DNA from: Rosenbergiella epipactidis
Lineage (GTDB): Bacteria > Pseudomonadota > Gammaproteobacteria > Enterobacterales > Enterobacteriaceae
Assembly (NCBI RefSeq): GCF_018494055.1
Contig: NZ_JABBFQ010000001.1
Coordinates: 532,441 to 596,440 of the forward strand
DNA length: 64,000 nucleotides
Direction: 5' to 3'
Positions 1 through 8,963 of the stretch are shown in pieces. Under the pieces are notes generated by a model. It saw only the letters and a list, made by a program, of their open reading frames with translations, had not been told where the DNA came from and did not search any database. The translations under genes were made by a program, and so were the position numbers. The first letter of the stretch is position 1, and each line of letters starts with the position of its first letter.

Positions 1-2
1 AC

Positions 3-3000
3 TCTTACCAACAGGCGATTCATGCGATTGGTAAAGCGTCGAATGGTCGCGGTATTTATGAAGGTCCGGGCATCTCCATTAAACTTTCGGCCCTCCATCC
101 GCGCTATCAACGCGCCCAATATGACCGTGTGATGGAAGAGCTGTATCCTATTCTTAAGTCCCTGACGCTGCTTGCCCGCGAATACGATATTGGCATCAAT
201 ATCGATGCAGAAGAGGCTGACCGTCTTGAACTGTCGTTAGATTTACTTGAGAAGCTCTGTTTTGAACCCGCACTGTCTGGCTGGAACGGAATTGGCTTTG
301 TTATTCAAGCTTACCAAAAACGCTGTCCTTTTGTGATTGATGAACTGATTGATTTGGCCGCGCGTAGCCAACGTCGTCTTATGATCCGTCTGGTTAAAGG
401 CGCATACTGGGATAGTGAAATTAAACGTGCGCAGGTCGAAGGTCTGGAAGATTATCCGGTCTATACTCGCAAAGTGTATACCGACGCCGCCTATATTGCC
501 TGTGCGAGAAAACTGTTAGCCGCACCTAATCTGATTTATCCGCAATTCGCTACACACAATGCCCACAGCTTGGCGACAATCTATCAGTTGGCAGGCAATA
601 ACTACTACCCTGGCCAATACGAATTCCAATGCCTACATGGCATGGGTGAGCCACTTTATGATCAAGTCGTCGGTAAAACGGCTGATGGGAAACTCAACCG
701 ACCATGCCGGATCTATGCCCCGGTGGGTACCCATGAAACCTTACTCGCTTACTTAGTCCGTCGCCTGTTAGAGAATGGGGCGAATACCTCCTTTGTTAAC
801 CGCGTCGCCGATAAATCGTTAAGCGTTGAAGATCTAATCGTTGACCCCGTCGCAACCATTAATACCTTCACTCGAGAGGAAGGACAGGTAGGGCTTCCGC
901 ATCCCCGTATTCCTCTGCCACGGGAACTGTATGGCAGCCGTGCTAACTCCTCAGGCTTGGATATGGCGAATGAACATCGTTTAGCCTCGCTATCCAGCGC
1001 CCTGCTCACCACTGCTTCGCAATCGTGGGTGGCTAAACCCGTGCTGGGTGTAGAGAGTGAGCACGCAGCCGGACAACCGGTACGTAATCCCTCTTACTTA
1101 ACCGATATTGTTGGCGAAGTCATTAACGCCAGCGAAGCACAAGTCGATCTCGCCTTGGATGCGAGTCATGAAGCCAGCGCGATCTGGTTTGCAACGCCGT
1201 CTGAAGAGCGCGCAGCGATCCTAAAACGCGCAGCGATGTTAATGGAAGGTCAATTACAAACACTGATGGGGCTGCTGGTAAGAGAAGCCGGTAAAACCTA
1301 TGCCAACGCCATTGCTGAAGTGCGTGAAGCGGTTGACTTTTTAACCTACTACGCAGACCAAGTGACCCAAGATTTTGATAATGAGACCCACCGTCCTCTT
1401 GGCCCAATCGTCTGTATTAGCCCGTGGAACTTCCCGCTGGCAATCTTTACCGGTCAAGTCGCTGCGGCACTGGCAGCAGGTAATACTGTGCTGGCTAAAC
1501 CGGCGGAACAGACGCCGTTAATCGCTTATCAGGCTGTATCGATCTTATTGGAAGCTGGTATTCCGCAAGGTGTGCTGCAATTTCTCCCAGGTGATGGGGA
1601 AACGGTGGGTGCCCGTCTGGTGGCCGATAAGCGCACACGCGGGGTGATGTTTACAGGGTCGACGGCGGTTGCCACCCTGCTACAACGCGAACTGGCTAAA
1701 CGCCTCGATCCCCAAGGCCGTCCGATCCCACTTATCGCTGAGACCGGTGGGATTAACGCGATGGTGGTCGACTCCTCCGCGCTGACTGAACAAGTCGTGG
1801 TCGATATTGTGGCCTCCGCTTTTGATAGTGCCGGCCAACGTTGCTCCGCATTACGTTTACTGTGTTTACAGGAAGATATCGCGGACCACACGCTTAAAAT
1901 GTTACGAGGAGCCATGGCAGAATATCGTGTCGGTAATCCAGAATTGCTGACCACCGATATTGGCCCGGTGATCGATGAAGAGGCACGGGATAATATTGTT
2001 AATCATATTGACGATATGCGGCAGCGTGGCTTTAAGGTGACCCAATTCAGCTGGCATGGTGAAAGCGATGCGCAGATTCTGTCACAAGGCACCTTCGTTC
2101 GCCCGACCCTGATCGAGCTTAATTCAGCAGCCGATCTCACCCGTGAAATCTTTGGTCCGGTATTACATGTGGTGCGCTACAACAGTAAGCACCTCACTCG
2201 CCTACTGACTGAGATTAACCAATTAGGCTATGGACTGACCTTTGGTGTACACAGCCGCATCGATGAAACCATCAGCTTGGCCACTGAACGAATGCATGCC
2301 GGTAACCTCTATGTTAACCGCAATATGGTCGGTGCCGTCGTCGGGGTTCAACCCTTTGGTGGTGAGGGATTATCCGGTACTGGGCCTAAGGCCGGTGGAC
2401 CGCTCTACCTCACTCGTCTGCTATCGAGTGCGCCGAATAACGCCTCAAAAGTGACACTGTCACGATTACCGTTGCATTCTACTGCGGATCAGCCTTCCGA
2501 TGTTGCCCCGGTAAGCGCCTTACAGTTGTGGGCTGAGCAGAACGAGCATAGCGTGCTTGCGCAGGCGTGTGAGATGTACCGCGATACTACGGTGTCGAAT
2601 CGTATCGCGTTACTCCCGGGCCCAACAGGGGAACGTAATACCTATCAATTACTCCCGCGTGCCCGCGTGCTCTGTATCGCTAAACAGCCTTCAGATCGGC
2701 TGATTCAGTTAGCCGCCGTCACCGCTTGTGGCAGTCGCGCACTCTGGCCTGATGATGCCGAGCACCGTCAGCTACTCGCTACCCTGCCGGATGCAGTACG
2801 CAACTGTATCGATCTCTCGGCTAAAGCCATTAGCGACCGCTATGATGCCGTCATCTACCACGGTGTGACTGATCAGCTCTCGGCGTTATGCCAACAAGTG
2901 GCTGAACGTTCAGGGCCAATCGCTATCGTTCAAGGCTATGACCAAGGCGAAACCAGTATTGCGCTGGAGCGATTCTTATTCGAACGCTCTGTCAGCGTCA

Positions 3001-3047
3001 ATACGGCAGCAGCCGGAGGCAATGCAAGCTTAATGACGATTGGTTAA
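3..3047 (+). CDS. putA: Bifunctional proline dehydrogenase / P5C dehydrogenase PutA (5' end outside window)
   Basis: PutA oxidises proline to pyrroline-5-carboxylate with FAD, then to glutamate with NAD+; the enteric protein also represses the put genes through an N-terminal ribbon-helix-helix. The reading frame is already open at base 3, so about the first 300 of the roughly 1,320 residues usual for enteric PutA lie upstream of the window. What remains starts in the proline dehydrogenase barrel (motif GIYEGPGISIKLSALHPRY) and runs into the aldehyde dehydrogenase domain. There the general-base region ETGGINAM and the catalytic cysteine motif SAGQRCSALR are intact. The C-terminal end GGNASLMTIG is typical of long PutA proteins. 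It converges on fliA, with a shared hairpin between them. No frame break is visible, so the visible part looks functional. Confidence 0.97.
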   Translation, partial: SYQQAIHAIGKASNGRGIYEGPGISIKLSALHPRYQRAQYDRVMEELYPILKSLTLLAREYDIGINIDAEEADRLELSLDLLEKLCFEPALSGWNGIGFVIQAYQKRCPFVIDELIDLAARSQRRLMIRLVKGAYWDSEIKRAQVEGLEDYPVYTRKVYTDAAYIACARKLLAAPNLIYPQFATHNAHSLATIYQLAGNNYYPGQYEFQCLHGMGEPLYDQVVGKTADGKLNRPCRIYAPVGTHETLLAYLVRRLLENGANTSFVNRVADKSLSVEDLIVDPVATINTFTREEGQVGLPHPRIPLPRELYGSRANSSGLDMANEHRLASLSSALLTTASQSWVAKPVLGVESEHAAGQPVRNPSYLTDIVGEVINASEAQVDLALDASHEASAIWFATPSEERAAILKRAAMLMEGQLQTLMGLLVREAGKTYANAIAEVREAVDFLTYYADQVTQDFDNETHRPLGPIVCISPWNFPLAIFTGQVAAALAAGNTVLAKPAEQTPLIAYQAVSILLEAGIPQGVLQFLPGDGETVGARLVADKRTRGVMFTGSTAVATLLQRELAKRLDPQGRPIPLIAETGGINAMVVDSSALTEQVVVDIVASAFDSAGQRCSALRLLCLQEDIADHTLKMLRGAMAEYRVGNPELLTTDIGPVIDEEARDNIVNHIDDMRQRGFKVTQFSWHGESDAQILSQGTFVRPTLIELNSAADLTREIFGPVLHVVRYNSKHLTRLLTEINQLGYGLTFGVHSRIDETISLATERMHAGNLYVNRNMVGAVVGVQPFGGEGLSGTGPKAGGPLYLTRLLSSAPNNASKVTLSRLPLHSTADQPSDVAPVSALQLWAEQNEHSVLAQACEMYRDTTVSNRIALLPGPTGERNTYQLLPRARVLCIAKQPSDRLIQLAAVTACGSRALWPDDAEHRQLLATLPDAVRNCIDLSAKAISDRYDAVIYHGVTDQLSALCQQVAERSGPIAIVQGYDQGETSIALERFLFERSVSVNTAAAGGNASLMTIG

Positions 3048-3060
3048 TCGATAAAAACAC

Positions 3061-3086
3061 AGCAAGGCATGTCCCCATGCCTTGCT
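3061..3086. terminator. Hairpin between convergent putA and fliA
   Basis: An 11-bp perfect inverted repeat, AGCAAGGCATG / CATGCCTTGCT, with a 4-nt loop lies 14 nt after the putA stop and touches the fliA stop codon. It has no strong U-tract, so it is a likely bidirectional terminator or mRNA-end stabiliser rather than a textbook terminator. Confidence 0.6.
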
Positions 3087-3802
3087 TATCCCTTTAATCG
3101 ACTACTGAGCCTTTTGATCGCTTGACTGTGAATTTGACTGACCCGAGACTCACCCACCCCCAACACTGCTCCAATCTCTTTGAGATTCAACTCATCTTGG
3201 TAATATAAACTGAGTACCTGTTGTTCTCGTTCAGGAAGCAGCCCGATCGCCGCAATAATTTGTTGACGCAGATCCTGGTCAACCAGAGCCTCGAGTGGAT
3301 TTTGATCGTCGGTAGCGATGAATAAATGGTCTGCCGCATCGCTATGGTCCTCGTAGAGCGTATCTAATGAAAACAGTTGGCTATTATTTGTCTCCATCAG
3401 AATGGTGCGATACTCTTCTCGGCTAATATTTAAGGCAGAGACAATCTCTGCTTCTGTTGCATGGCAGCCGCTTTGCTGCTCAATTTTGGCAATTGCCGCG
3501 GCAACATTTCGCGCGTCTCGGCGTACGCGACGTGGCGCCCAGTCCAGATTGCGTAATTCATCAAGCATTGCGCCCCGAATACGCTGGGCTGCATAGGTGG
3601 TAAACGCAGTCCCTTGCTGAGCATCATAACGTGATATCGCATTCATCAATCCCATTGCCCCGGCTTGTATTAAATCATCAAGATCGACGCTGGCGGGCAA
3701 ACGTACCTGCAGCCGCAATGCCTCGTGGCGAACTAACTGTAGGTAGCGTGGCCAATCAATGGCTTCACTCTGCAATCCTTCCTGATTATATAGACACTCC
3801 AC
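3086..3802 (-). CDS. fliA: Flagellar sigma factor FliA (sigma-28)
   Basis: FliA directs RNA polymerase to late (class 3) flagellar promoters and is held inactive by FlgM until the hook is complete. The protein follows E. coli FliA closely: region 2 (HEALRLQVRLPASVDLDDLIQ, then GTAFTTYAAQRIRGAMLDEL) and region 4 (LPEREQQVLSLYYQDELNLKEIGAVLGVGESRVSQ is one continuous helix-turn-helix region). I place the start at the GTG at 3802, preceded by AGGA about 9 nt upstream. This gives 238 residues, against 239 in E. coli. An ATG 30 nt further upstream has no ribosome binding site. The fliZ gene that follows fliA in E. coli is absent here; putA follows instead. Confidence 0.95.
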   Translation of the reverse strand: MECLYNQEGLQSEAIDWPRYLQLVRHEALRLQVRLPASVDLDDLIQAGAMGLMNAISRYDAQQGTAFTTYAAQRIRGAMLDELRNLDWAPRRVRRDARNVAAAIAKIEQQSGCHATEAEIVSALNISREEYRTILMETNNSQLFSLDTLYEDHSDAADHLFIATDDQNPLEALVDQDLRQQIIAAIGLLPEREQQVLSLYYQDELNLKEIGAVLGVGESRVSQIHSQAIKRLSSRLKG

Positions 3803-3863
3803 TGTGCAGTTCCTATTTTTCCATTTATTCATACTGAATATTATCGAGGCTAGGAATCATTTC

Positions 3864-3890
3864 TTATCGCAGGAAAAAAACATGCTTTTA
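3864..3890 (-). promoter_or_regulatory. Candidate sigma-28 promoter of fliA
   Basis: On the minus strand, TAAAAGCA, an 11-bp spacer and TGCGATAA match the sigma-28 pattern TAAAGTTT-N11-GCCGATAA at 4 of 8 and 6 of 8 positions with exact spacing. It lies about 60 nt upstream of the GTG start of fliA. Autogenous control of fliA is known in enterics. The match is weaker than those of the fliC and fliD promoters. Confidence 0.4.
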
Positions 3891-3950
3891 CGATGAGCTT
3901 GAAGAGAAGATTTTCTTCCTGCAAAACGGCTTGAAATCGACCATAGAAAC

Positions 3951-3987
3951 GAAAAACGGCCCGAGTCCGCTTAGGGAGTCGGGCCGT
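3951..3987 (-). terminator. Rho-independent terminator of fliC
   Basis: Read on the minus strand, a GC-rich hairpin (ACGGCCCGA paired with TCGGGCCGT) is followed directly by a T-run, about 30 nt after the fliC stop codon. It separates the abundant fliC message from fliA downstream. Confidence 0.85.
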
Positions 3988-4015
3988 CAATACCGCTAGG
4001 GTTATGCCGCCGTTA

Positions 4016-4852
4016 TTAGCCTTGTAACAGAGATAAAACGGTTTGTGGGACTTGGTTCGCTTTTGCCAGTACAGAGGTACCCGCTTGTTGCAGGATTTGC
4101 GCACGTGACATGCTTGAAACTTCTGTCGCATAGTCCGCATCTTGGATACGAGATTGTGAAGCGCTTAAGTTGTTAACTGTGGTGTTCAGGTTATTGATGG
4201 TTGACTCGAAACGGTTTTGAATCGCACCTAAGCTACTGCGCGCGGAGTCGACTGAAGCGATACGCTTATCGATCTCTGCAAGAGAAGCATCGGTACTGCC
4301 AGCACCACCACCACCACTGACAGAGAAGGCGGCACCCAGTGCGGTGGATTTAAAACCATCATCCGTCAATGAGATAGTGATCACGTTCGCTGCGGCGTCA
4401 TCATTCGCACCTACTTGAATATTGATGCTTTGATCGCTGTCGAATAATTTGATGTTGTTAAAAGTCGTCGCGGTACCGATACGGGTAATTTCCGATAGAC
4501 GGGCGTCGACCTCTGCTTGAATTGATTTCACGTCTTCGGCACTGTTGGTCCCATTTTTCGCTTGAACTGTCAGCTCACGAATACGCTGTAAGTTGGAGTT
4601 CATTTCGTTTAACGCACCCTCTGCGGTCTGCGCCAGTGAAATCCCATCCGTTGCATTACGCGAAGCCTGCGTTAACCCACGAATGTTAGACGACATACGG
4701 TTGGCAATTGCTGACCCTGCAGCATCATCTTTAGCACTATTAATACGCAGCCCAGAAGAGAGGCGCTCAATTGCCGTCCCCAACGCCGATTGTGATTTAT
4801 TCAGGTTATTTTGAGTGGTTAGAGACATGATATTGGTATTAATAACAGCCAT
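4016..4852 (-). CDS. fliC: Flagellin FliC, short form
   Basis: This is the filament subunit, exported through the flagellar type III apparatus and capped by FliD. The N-terminal D0/D1 part ([36 protein letters not shown]) and the C-terminal part (ending TVLSLLQG) are both standard. Only about 70 residues lie between them, so the outer D2/D3 domains of enteric flagellins are missing and the protein has 278 residues. The segment [10 protein letters not shown], which in other flagellins is recognised by TLR5, is conserved near residues 88-97. The start is ATG at 4852, with AAGGAA 6 nt upstream; a TTG two codons earlier is less likely. It is transcribed from a strong sigma-28 promoter, divergently from fliD. 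Confidence 0.96.
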   Translation of the reverse strand: MAVINTNIMSLTTQNNLNKSQSALGTAIERLSSGLRINSAKDDAAGSAIANRMSSNIRGLTQASRNATDGISLAQTAEGALNEMNSNLQRIRELTVQAKNGTNSAEDVKSIQAEVDARLSEITRIGTATTFNNIKLFDSDQSINIQVGANDDAAANVITISLTDDGFKSTALGAAFSVSGGGGAGSTDASLAEIDKRIASVDSARSSLGAIQNRFESTINNLNTTVNNLSASQSRIQDADYATEVSSMSRAQILQQAGTSVLAKANQVPQTVLSLLQG

Positions 4853-4881
4853 ATTCAATTCCTTTGCTCTGAGTGAATGTT

Positions 4882-4902
4882 ACGTACTGCGTCTCAGTAC
4901 GT
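4882..4902 (-). other. Hairpin in the fliC 5' leader
   Basis: ACGTACTG and CAGTACGT form a perfect 8-bp stem with a 5-nt loop between the fliC sigma-28 promoter and the start codon. It would sit near the 5' end of the leader and could affect mRNA stability or translation. This is inference from the inverted repeat only. Confidence 0.5.
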
Positions 4903-4913
4903 GGTCAAAGGGA

Positions 4914-4940
4914 TTATCGGCAGGTGCTGAATGAACTTTA
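4914..4940 (-). promoter_or_regulatory. Sigma-28 promoter of fliC
   Basis: On the minus strand, TAAAGTTC, an 11-bp spacer and GCCGATAA match the enteric FliA consensus TAAAGTTT-N11-GCCGATAA at 15 of 16 positions. It lies about 60 nt upstream of the fliC start, back to back with the fliD promoter. Confidence 0.92.
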
Positions 4941-4969
4941 TCGATAGCGCAAAATTAACTGCTGCTGAC

Positions 4970-4996
4970 TAACTGTTTTCTCTATTTTGCCGATAA
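4970..4996 (+). promoter_or_regulatory. Sigma-28 promoter of fliDST
   Basis: TAACTGTT, an 11-bp spacer and a perfect GCCGATAA -10 element lie about 35 nt upstream of the fliD start. The -10 box and spacing are exact; the -35 box is partial. Confidence 0.85.
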
Positions 4997-5029
4997 AGAT
5001 TTTACAATTTAGTAGATAGAGAGGACACC

Positions 5030-6460
5030 ATGGCGGTTATTAATAGTTTAGATATCGGAAACAGTACGCTCAATCTCGACTCAATGTATGCTGAGTTAGA
5101 AACCTATGAATCACAAAGTCTAACTCCCATCACCCAACAGGCCACCACCGTTCAAAGCCAAATTTCGGCCTTTGGCCAACTACGCAGTGCATTGGAATCG
5201 TTACAAAAGGCGACGACGGCGCTTAACTCGACCTCAGCATTGAATTCAACCAGTATCATCAGCACCAACCAGTCGTTTACTGCAACCAGTAACAGTGATG
5301 CAAGCGTCGGCAGTTACCAAGTCAATGTGAAACAGCTTGCTACCGCGCAGACGTTGCTTTCGCACGCCATCAGTAGTAACAACCAGCCTCTCGGCACGGC
5401 AGGTGCGCAAGGTCGTACCTTAACCTTACAAACCGGCGAGGGTCAGCCTGTAACCATAGCGTTAGACGACGCTGATACCAGTCTTAATGGTATCGTCAAT
5501 GCCATCAATAAGAGTGGCGCTGGCGTTGTGGCAACCAGTATTAAGTCGAATGATGGGGAATATTATCTCTCTCTCTCCTCGAAAGAGACGGGGGCAAATA
5601 ATACGCTGAGTGTCTCAGTCAATGGCGATGATCAGTTGCAAGCACTGATAGGTTACTCAGGAAGTGATTCGGCGACGGGTATGCAACAAACTACGGCAGG
5701 GCAAGATGCCGTCTTAGTCGTCAACGGTATCGAAGTACAAAGTGCGTCAAATACCGTCACCGATGCGCCTTATGGTGTGACCTTAAACCTCAAAGCGGTT
5801 TCTAACGGCGAAGAACGTTTGGAAATTGCCAATAATACCGCTGACGCCGTAAAGAATATCAAAGCCTGGGTGACTGCCTACAATACTGTGCAATCGGTTA
5901 TCACCAACATCACCAAATACACTGGCGGGAGTACCTTGTCGAGCGATACCAGTTCGAATGGTCCGTTAATGGGTAACGGTACAGTGCGTGATATTCAAAA
6001 TCAGTTGCGCTCAGTGCTAAACACCACGCAATCGGGTGCCTTAACCATTATGGCTGAGTTGGGGATCACCCAAAATACCACTAAAGCGGCAGATGGCAGC
6101 ATTGGTACCATAAATATTGATGAGACCAAGCTTTCGTCTGCATTAACCTCAACGCCTCAGGCGGTTTACCAGTTCTTTTTGGGCGATGGGAAAACCACAG
6201 GCTTTAGTACCCTAGCCAACAACGCTCTCGATAATATTTTAAGTGACAACTATTCATCTAAAGGCACGCTGACAACCGCAGTCAATGCGTTAAATGACTC
6301 TTACGATAAATTAGAGGTTCGTTATGATCAGCAGCAAGCACGCATCGATGCCACCATGGCGCGTTACAAGTCTCAGTTCGTCCAGTTAAAAAAGACTATC
6401 GCGCAGATGAATACCACCAAAGATTATCTGACGGCACAATTCTCCACATCGGACGATTAA
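5030..6460 (+). CDS. fliD: Flagellar filament cap protein FliD (HAP2)
   Basis: FliD forms the pentameric cap at the filament tip and guides flagellin folding. Its length of 476 residues fits the family (468 in E. coli). The N-terminal region begins MAVINSLDIGNSTLNLDSM and the C-terminal coiled-coil region (KLEVRYDQQQARIDATMARY) is typical. The start follows GAGAGGACACC. It opens a fliD-fliS-fliT operon with 10-nt and 5-nt gaps under a sigma-28 promoter. Confidence 0.94.
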   Translation: MAVINSLDIGNSTLNLDSMYAELETYESQSLTPITQQATTVQSQISAFGQLRSALESLQKATTALNSTSALNSTSIISTNQSFTATSNSDASVGSYQVNVKQLATAQTLLSHAISSNNQPLGTAGAQGRTLTLQTGEGQPVTIALDDADTSLNGIVNAINKSGAGVVATSIKSNDGEYYLSLSSKETGANNTLSVSVNGDDQLQALIGYSGSDSATGMQQTTAGQDAVLVVNGIEVQSASNTVTDAPYGVTLNLKAVSNGEERLEIANNTADAVKNIKAWVTAYNTVQSVITNITKYTGGSTLSSDTSSNGPLMGNGTVRDIQNQLRSVLNTTQSGALTIMAELGITQNTTKAADGSIGTINIDETKLSSALTSTPQAVYQFFLGDGKTTGFSTLANNALDNILSDNYSSKGTLTTAVNALNDSYDKLEVRYDQQQARIDATMARYKSQFVQLKKTIAQMNTTKDYLTAQFSTSDD

Positions 6461-6470
6461 GGTTATCGCT

Positions 6471-6863
6471 ATGAATAAACGTCAACTCGCGAATGTGTAT
6501 GCTCAAGTGGGGCTGGAAAGTTCGGTGTTAAGCGCCAGCCAACATCAATTGACGACCCTGTTATTTGACGGCGCCTTGAATGCCTTAGGGCGCGCAGCCA
6601 TTTCGATGGCGCACCAGGACATCATCAATAAGGGCAACATGATCGCGAAAGCCGTCGCGATTATCGATACTGGCCTGATACAGGCCATTGAACCTCATGC
6701 TGAGGATCCTCTCGCCGGACAGCTTTTGTCACTGTTTCATTATGTTGTACAGCAATTGATGCTGGCGAATCTGCATAATGATCGCCAAAAACTCGACCAC
6801 TGCCGTGAATTACTGCAGACCATTGCTACGGCATGGCAAACGTCACTTAGCCAAGAGGGATAA
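6471..6863 (+). CDS. fliS: Flagellin export chaperone FliS
   Basis: FliS binds the C-terminal D0 helix of flagellin in the cytoplasm and prevents premature polymerisation. At 130 residues it has the usual family length and an all-helical composition. The N-terminal YAQVGLESSVLSASQHQLT and LLFDGAL motifs are typical. It is the middle gene of fliDST. Confidence 0.93.
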   Translation: MNKRQLANVYAQVGLESSVLSASQHQLTTLLFDGALNALGRAAISMAHQDIINKGNMIAKAVAIIDTGLIQAIEPHAEDPLAGQLLSLFHYVVQQLMLANLHNDRQKLDHCRELLQTIATAWQTSLSQEG

Positions 6864-6868
6864 TCATC

Positions 6869-7147
6869 ATGGCGTTACTTCCAGAGGTACAACAAAGCCT
6901 CGATTTACTCGATAAAATTCAGCAGGCGCTTGAGATAAAAGATTTCACCGCCTTACTTCCCATGGCAGAGGCGTATTCACACGCTGTGCGGCATTTAGAG
7001 GACATGGATAATCAAGCAATGATTCAGCGGCTATTGGCTGCTCAGGAGGGTGTGGAAACCTCTCTCTATCAATTACAGAGAGAGGTTAACGCGCAAATTG
7101 AACAGGTGACGCAAGATAAAATCAATCATGCCTATCATGCGGGTTAA
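6869..7147 (+). CDS. fliT: Flagellar chaperone FliT
   Basis: This 92-residue helical protein sits 5 nt after fliS in the position of enteric FliT, the FliD chaperone that also inhibits FlhDC. It is shorter than E. coli FliT (121 residues) and the sequence is weakly conserved, so the call rests mainly on position, size and helical content. Confidence 0.8.
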   Translation: MALLPEVQQSLDLLDKIQQALEIKDFTALLPMAEAYSHAVRHLEDMDNQAMIQRLLAAQEGVETSLYQLQREVNAQIEQVTQDKINHAYHAG

Positions 7148-7165
7148 CCCCGCCTGACACGCTAA

Positions 7166-7606
7166 TTATTGACCGTCAATCTCGATATTTTGAATGGTCT
7201 CTGCTTGAGGTTGGGCCTTTGCTTCGGCAAGGGCTTTTTGGCATGCTTCGCTAGGTGAAGAGACCTTAGTCAGGGTGAGTCGATCGTAATGCAGCATACC
7301 GTTCTCACGGGTTAACGGCATGATACGAACTTGATGGTTGACGTTAACCCATTGATCATCAATGCGGCTCAACTTCCCTGGCTTAGCAATCACGCGTTGC
7401 CATTGACGACAGTCTAAGGTGTTCCCCGCCGGGTCAATAATTAAATAGCCGACGGCATCTTTACTGACTAATCCGGATTGTGGGCCTGATGTCCGCCATA
7501 CCCCTTCCAGTGATTGTGGCGCTGGGGTTTTGACGATAGTTTGATAATTAGTAATCGGACTGCAACCCGCAAGCACGAAAAGTGACAGTAATAATCGAGT
7601 TTTCAT
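7166..7606 (-). CDS. yedD: Outer membrane-type lipoprotein YedD
   Basis: YedD is an enteric lipoprotein of unknown function. The sequence has a short hydrophobic signal ending in the lipobox LAGC, with the lipidated cysteine at about residue 15. It then shares with E. coli YedD the stretches VVKTPAP-like (here IVKTPAPQSLEG), TLDCRQWQRVIA and PGKL. In E. coli yedD also lies just past fliT, which supports the call. A ribosome binding site (AGGGA) lies about 8 nt before ATG. It converges on fliT. Confidence 0.85.
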   Translation of the reverse strand: MKTRLLLSLFVLAGCSPITNYQTIVKTPAPQSLEGVWRTSGPQSGLVSKDAVGYLIIDPAGNTLDCRQWQRVIAKPGKLSRIDDQWVNVNHQVRIMPLTRENGMLHYDRLTLTKVSSPSEACQKALAEAKAQPQAETIQNIEIDGQ

Positions 7607-7684
7607 ATGGCATCCCTACAGATTTTTTCTGGCGCTAAGGTATAATGTTTCGCTAGCACAATGCAAGCTAGCTAATGACTTCCC

Positions 7685-7713
7685 CTGACATCTTTGCCTG
7701 AAACGGGTATAAT
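7685..7713 (+). promoter_or_regulatory. Sigma-70 promoter of the 107-aa gene
   Basis: CTGACA, a 17-bp spacer and a consensus TATAAT end 33 nt before the start codon of the small acidic protein gene. Box quality and spacing are close to ideal. Confidence 0.75.
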
Positions 7714-7746
7714 TAATTCAGATTCTTACAAAAGCTAGGCCCTTCG

Positions 7747-8070
7747 ATGAAAACCCCAGAACAGTACTACGCCCAAGCGCGCGATATTTTTTTCTCAGCC
7801 CACCCAGACTTTCAAGTGGCACTTGATGAAGTGACTGAAAAAGATGCTCGCGATAATGGCATGACGGTAGAACAACTGCGTACTCTTCATGCTGAGCGTA
7901 TCTACGCCGCGTTTATACGTCAAAAACAATTAGACGGTATTATCTTCTCCATTCAACTAGTCGAAACGGATAATGCCGTCGCCGCGCAAGCGATTGAGAG
8001 TTACCTGCGTAGCCACGCTGAGGCACTGGGAATGACATGGGAAGAATTCTGCGAAAAAAACCATCTCTAG
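7747..8070 (+). CDS. Small acidic cytoplasmic protein, possibly DUF6388 family
   Basis: This protein has 107 residues, no signal peptide and no membrane segment. It is rich in Glu, Asp and Ala, and predicted largely helical. The N-terminus KTPEQYYAQAR and the C-terminus MTWEEFCEKNHL look like a small protein I associate from memory with the DUF6388 family of enterobacteria and pseudomonads; I am not sure of the family. The function is unknown. The gene is monocistronic: it has its own sigma-70 promoter and a strong terminator right after the stop. Confidence 0.75.
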   Translation: MKTPEQYYAQARDIFFSAHPDFQVALDEVTEKDARDNGMTVEQLRTLHAERIYAAFIRQKQLDGIIFSIQLVETDNAVAAQAIESYLRSHAEALGMTWEEFCEKNHL

Positions 8071-8072
8071 CC

Positions 8073-8103
8073 AAAAAAGCTCACGTTAACGTGAGCTTTT
8101 TTT
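8073..8103. terminator. Bidirectional terminator
   Basis: A perfect 20-bp palindrome (AGCTCACGTT and its complement) is flanked by an A-run on the left and seven T on the right. It serves both the small acidic protein gene and leuE, which converge here. Confidence 0.93.
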
Positions 8104-8109
8104 CGGGCG

Positions 8110-8748
8110 CTACTGCATCGTGGCTAAACGAGCGGCAAATCCAAGAAACAACAGACCTATCATTGAATTTCCAACCTTAGCAAGACGCTGGCGTGAGCCA
8201 ATCGCGCGAGTCAGCGACGAGCCACTAAAAATAAGCACGCTGAGATAACAGAAGCTCGCAATTTCTAATACTGTCGCCAGAATAAAGAAGGCGATGCCCG
8301 GATGCGCACTCTGTACGTCAATAAACTGTACGAAGAACGACACGTAAAATAAGATCGCTTTTGGATTGGTTAGGCTTAACACCAAAGCACGTTTAAACAC
8401 CGCACCCCGCACTTTTTTACTCGGCGCTACCGCGCTCTGTTGACGCTGGCTAAACGTGGTGTAAAGCATCTTAAGCCCCAACCAAAGCAGATAACCTGCA
8501 CCAAGGTAACGCACCACATTAAATAGTACCGGCGTAGTGTTGATTAAGGTAGCAACCCCTGTGTAAGCCAAAAACATTAATACCGCGTCGCCAATAAACA
8601 CTGCCGCCGCCGCTTGGTAACCGCTCTTTACCCCGCCACTCATACTATTTTTCAAAACAAAAAGCGTATTAGGACCCGGTATCAAGACTAAAAATATAGC
8701 TCCTGCCACATAGGTCCAGAAATTCAGCACACCATACTCTACAAACAC
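8110..8748 (-). CDS. leuE: Leucine exporter LeuE (LysE/RhtB family)
   Basis: LeuE is an inner membrane exporter of leucine and related hydrophobic amino acids. The protein has exactly the E. coli length (212 residues) and aligns end to end: [19 protein letters not shown], the family motif [31 protein letters not shown] and the C-terminal [10 protein letters not shown]. About six membrane segments are visible. In E. coli leuE lies near yoaK, and a yoaK-like gene also lies nearby here. Confidence 0.94.
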   Translation of the reverse strand: MFVEYGVLNFWTYVAGAIFLVLIPGPNTLFVLKNSMSGGVKSGYQAAAAVFIGDAVLMFLAYTGVATLINTTPVLFNVVRYLGAGYLLWLGLKMLYTTFSQRQQSAVAPSKKVRGAVFKRALVLSLTNPKAILFYVSFFVQFIDVQSAHPGIAFFILATVLEIASFCYLSVLIFSGSSLTRAIGSRQRLAKVGNSMIGLLFLGFAARLATMQ

Positions 8749-8963
8749 GATAAACCTCGCTCAATACACGCTTAACGTGTCAAAAAATAGCGAATAAAAG
8801 GGAGCTAATGATAAAGATTGCCGAGCCACAACGCCAGCCAAGGTGAGGTTTTTTTGTGCGCTATCACAGATATTGTTTTTTACTTATGATATCCCATTGA
8901 ATTGCTTGAGTTTTTTTCTTATCCGTTTATGGTAGAAGAAAATAATTCAAAAGGTTAGGTTTA

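Noticed and set aside
3850..4140. Minus-strand ORF covering the end of fliC and the intergenic region
   Set aside because: It runs through the fliC terminator in another frame, has no ribosome binding site and resembles nothing; it is a shadow of fliC.
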